Below are positions 59,601 to 62,600 of a DNA stretch of 64,000 bases, in pieces. Position 1 is the stretch's first letter; each line of letters opens with the position of its first letter. Location of the stretch: NCBI RefSeq assembly GCF_910592395.1, contig NC_088315.1, forward strand, positions 16,105,808-16,169,807, read 5' to 3'. Both the position numbers and the translations under genes were made by a program. A model generated the notes under the pieces. The model did not search any database. It was not told the origin of the DNA and saw nothing but the letters and a program-made list of their open reading frames with translations. Origin of the DNA: Lineus longissimus. Its lineage: Eukaryota; Nemertea; Pilidiophora; Heteronemertea; Lineidae.

Positions 59601-62600
59601 TATCTAGCTCCAGTTACCAAACGTTGACAAAAGGGGCTTTATAAGAAAAATAGGCTCCTTTCCAAAGGCAAAGGCAAATATTTTGTATCCTGGATACATC
59701 TTTACAGTGAATAAATAAAATAACTATCAGATTTCAGGAAAATTGGGGCGAACTTTGATCAAAGACTGATTATTGACATACCTGAAGTTCCAAATTCTTA
59801 GTCTTCATCATTTCTTGATACTATGCATGTAACGGTTTATAAAAAAACTTGGGAGCTGGTATAGCAACACTACCCTCACTTTAATACCTGGTGTATATTA
59901 TTTTTGCAAAAACCATTTTCAACAAACATGTTATGCGCTGACTTTTCAGGGGCACGAGAACGGTGGAATGAAACCCTGGCCATGACAGTACGACAACCCA
60001 AACTGAAGACTGAAGTGTCCAATCAAGTTATTATGAGATGTGTTTTTAACATTGTGAGATTGCTTTTGTTAGAGAAATTAAAACTATTCATTCAGGAAAG
60101 TCTCCTAACGACAAAAAATGCTTCACAAATATTTTATGAATTACATTCATACGCTCGGGCGACTCATCGAGAAGTAAGCTATTTCTATGTTTTTGAGGTG
60201 GCAATCGATGTGGCCGTTGTTGTGACATCACACATCACAAAATCAAAAGTTACCAACCATTGAATTAGAGACAAGAATCAAAGCACACACATTGCACAGC
60301 CACACCTAGCATTTGCCTAGACAGACATTTCAAATCATTTCGACCTCATCCATCAGCCCAAAAAAGCTCAGCAAGAAATCAGCGAATCAGCTTTCATCTT
60401 AACCAACCTCCTTCTTCCTGACAACTTTTTTTAACTTAAACGCTGGCAGTTCTCCCCCTGATGATTTCCTCTCCGCCAACGATTTACGCCGCTGTCCTTC
60501 GAAAGCTTCTACATCTAGCTTGTCCTTTTTTTTCGCCTGGATTTATAGCAATAACAAATGTCATATGATAAGACGGTCAAAACATACCTCTTTGGGCCTC
60601 GTCATACGCTTTAAACCTGGCCAATCAGGCATTATCTCAGCCAGCGAAGTCCGTCGGTCCATCTGTGACTTCCGACGCTGGTTTAGTTTGCCTTCAATGT
60701 CTTCGATCTCTAGCTGTAACTTTTCTTTATACCCTGGCACTTGAAGTGAGGACCCTTTACCGGTGGATGACTTACGCCGAGGCCCTGTATCTGGTCCCTG
60801 TTCATGGCAAGGGATGAGGAGGGTAAGCAAGCAGATGTAGGAGTAACGTAATAAAATTGAGGAAAGAATAGGAAAGAGTCCAAGGAAATAAAGTTAGAAA
60901 AGCCAGAAATAAGAAGTGCAGTTAAAGGGTGTGGAAACAAAGTGATAGCAAAGAGTTAAAGGGAGTGAAGATCAACAAAATTTCATGAAATTATGAAATT
61001 TAGAGGAATAAGTTTTGAATTTTTGAGAAAGAAATTAATAAAATTGAACAAAAATTGCAGTGTTTTTGGGAGAAAAGAGAAAGACAGGAGGTAGTCATTA
61101 GTTCAGTTGTCACGTACATGGTTCAAACATTTAGACTCACCCCGGAGAATGGTGTAACTCGAGAGCAGCGGTGCCAAAGGTAACTCGTAAGCAGAGGTGC
61201 CGAAATTAACTCGTGAGCAGAGGTGCCAAAGACAACTCTAAGCCAAAAAACAATTCGTGAGCAGAGTCGCCAACGATAAGTCTTGAGCAGAGGCCTGGGC
61301 ACTTGACATTATCACCGAAAATTCAGCCATCTTGATGCTCAAACTGACGTCAACGATATTGACCCACGTGGCACTTTGACTCATTGTGTTGAAGCACAGT
61401 GTGGTTTAACCATGAGGTAATCCATGCAAAGGCACACGCCCTTGTCAACGTCACCTTGGCATGGACTACAGTCAAAAGTCCTGTCATAATCATTCAGCCT
61501 ACAAGCTCTACATAAAATATTTATTTTACAAAGGCAGTTAGCTTGTGATAATCCAACCTTTGGACTATATTAAACTAAGCAAATGAACTTATCTGGATCA
61601 GTCTAGGTCTTTTCGGCCCATCAGTGGTTGGAAATTACAGGCAGCCCTGCAGAGTCCGTCGACAAATAATGGAATATAGTTGCAGATATATGCAGATCGA
61701 ACTAATCCAATATAATATAAAAGCTGATATACTTTCATATGCATGCTTCATATATTTGATATGGTTAACAGAGGCTACGACGTTTGTTTGAGCTGCAAAG
61801 TGTATCACAAATTCAGTTTTATATTATTTATCTTCTACACCGAGATATTAAACTGTTTGAAGAAGTAGAAAGTTTGAGGTCTCTTTCCAATGCGACCAGT
61901 AGGTATAAGCCGCTAACCAGTGAAATATACGGTAGAAATTGCCTTCTTGCAAGGCACCTGGCATTAGAGACAGGAGTTTGGAAGTAAAGAGTCTCTCTTG
62001 ATGATAAGTTGCGCAATATAAGATAAATTCCACTCAAGATTATCAATTCTTCAGGGTGACATCTGAACGCTGGAACCAGGAAACACACAGCACAATAAAA
62101 AAATGACAGACACACTGTACACAAAAGTCAGCAAGGTGTATAGCTTTTATACCGTTTGTTTTTGTGTATTTTTTAAGAAGGGGTCTTTGGGCAGAATTTT
62201 CTTGTCTCAGAACAGAAAATATCCGGCTGTTGATGCTGCTTTTCTTTCGATAATGATTAGCTTGTTTGCAGAATGCTATAGCCTCACACCATGAAATGGG
62301 ACAACCTTCTAAAGATGCTATGTGATGCAATATGATAAGTTCACCAGAAGGTTTTTAGAGACACAACTATGACTGTTCAGAAATAAAAAGATTCTGCCTG
62401 ACCTTGTTGTGAGTTAAATATGAAATTTTGGTTGTGTTCAGGGAAGGTTACAGCCCAGGGTTGAAGTTCCAGCTTCATTCAAAGAGAAGGAGAGGTAAAC
62501 TTAGGTATTGCTTGGGAGTTTTTGCATCCAAATTGACCACGATTCTGGGTTTGAAGGACACTCCATTCAGATTAGATTGGGGTATAGTAATTGTAGAGTA

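Noticed and set aside
59904-60263. Plus-strand 119-codon frame
   Set aside because: No recognisable domain, composition like the surrounding intron, and no splice or promoter support.
61138-61165. Small exon beside a gtgagtc donor
   Set aside because: Only 17 nt with a poor acceptor and overlapping the minisatellite.
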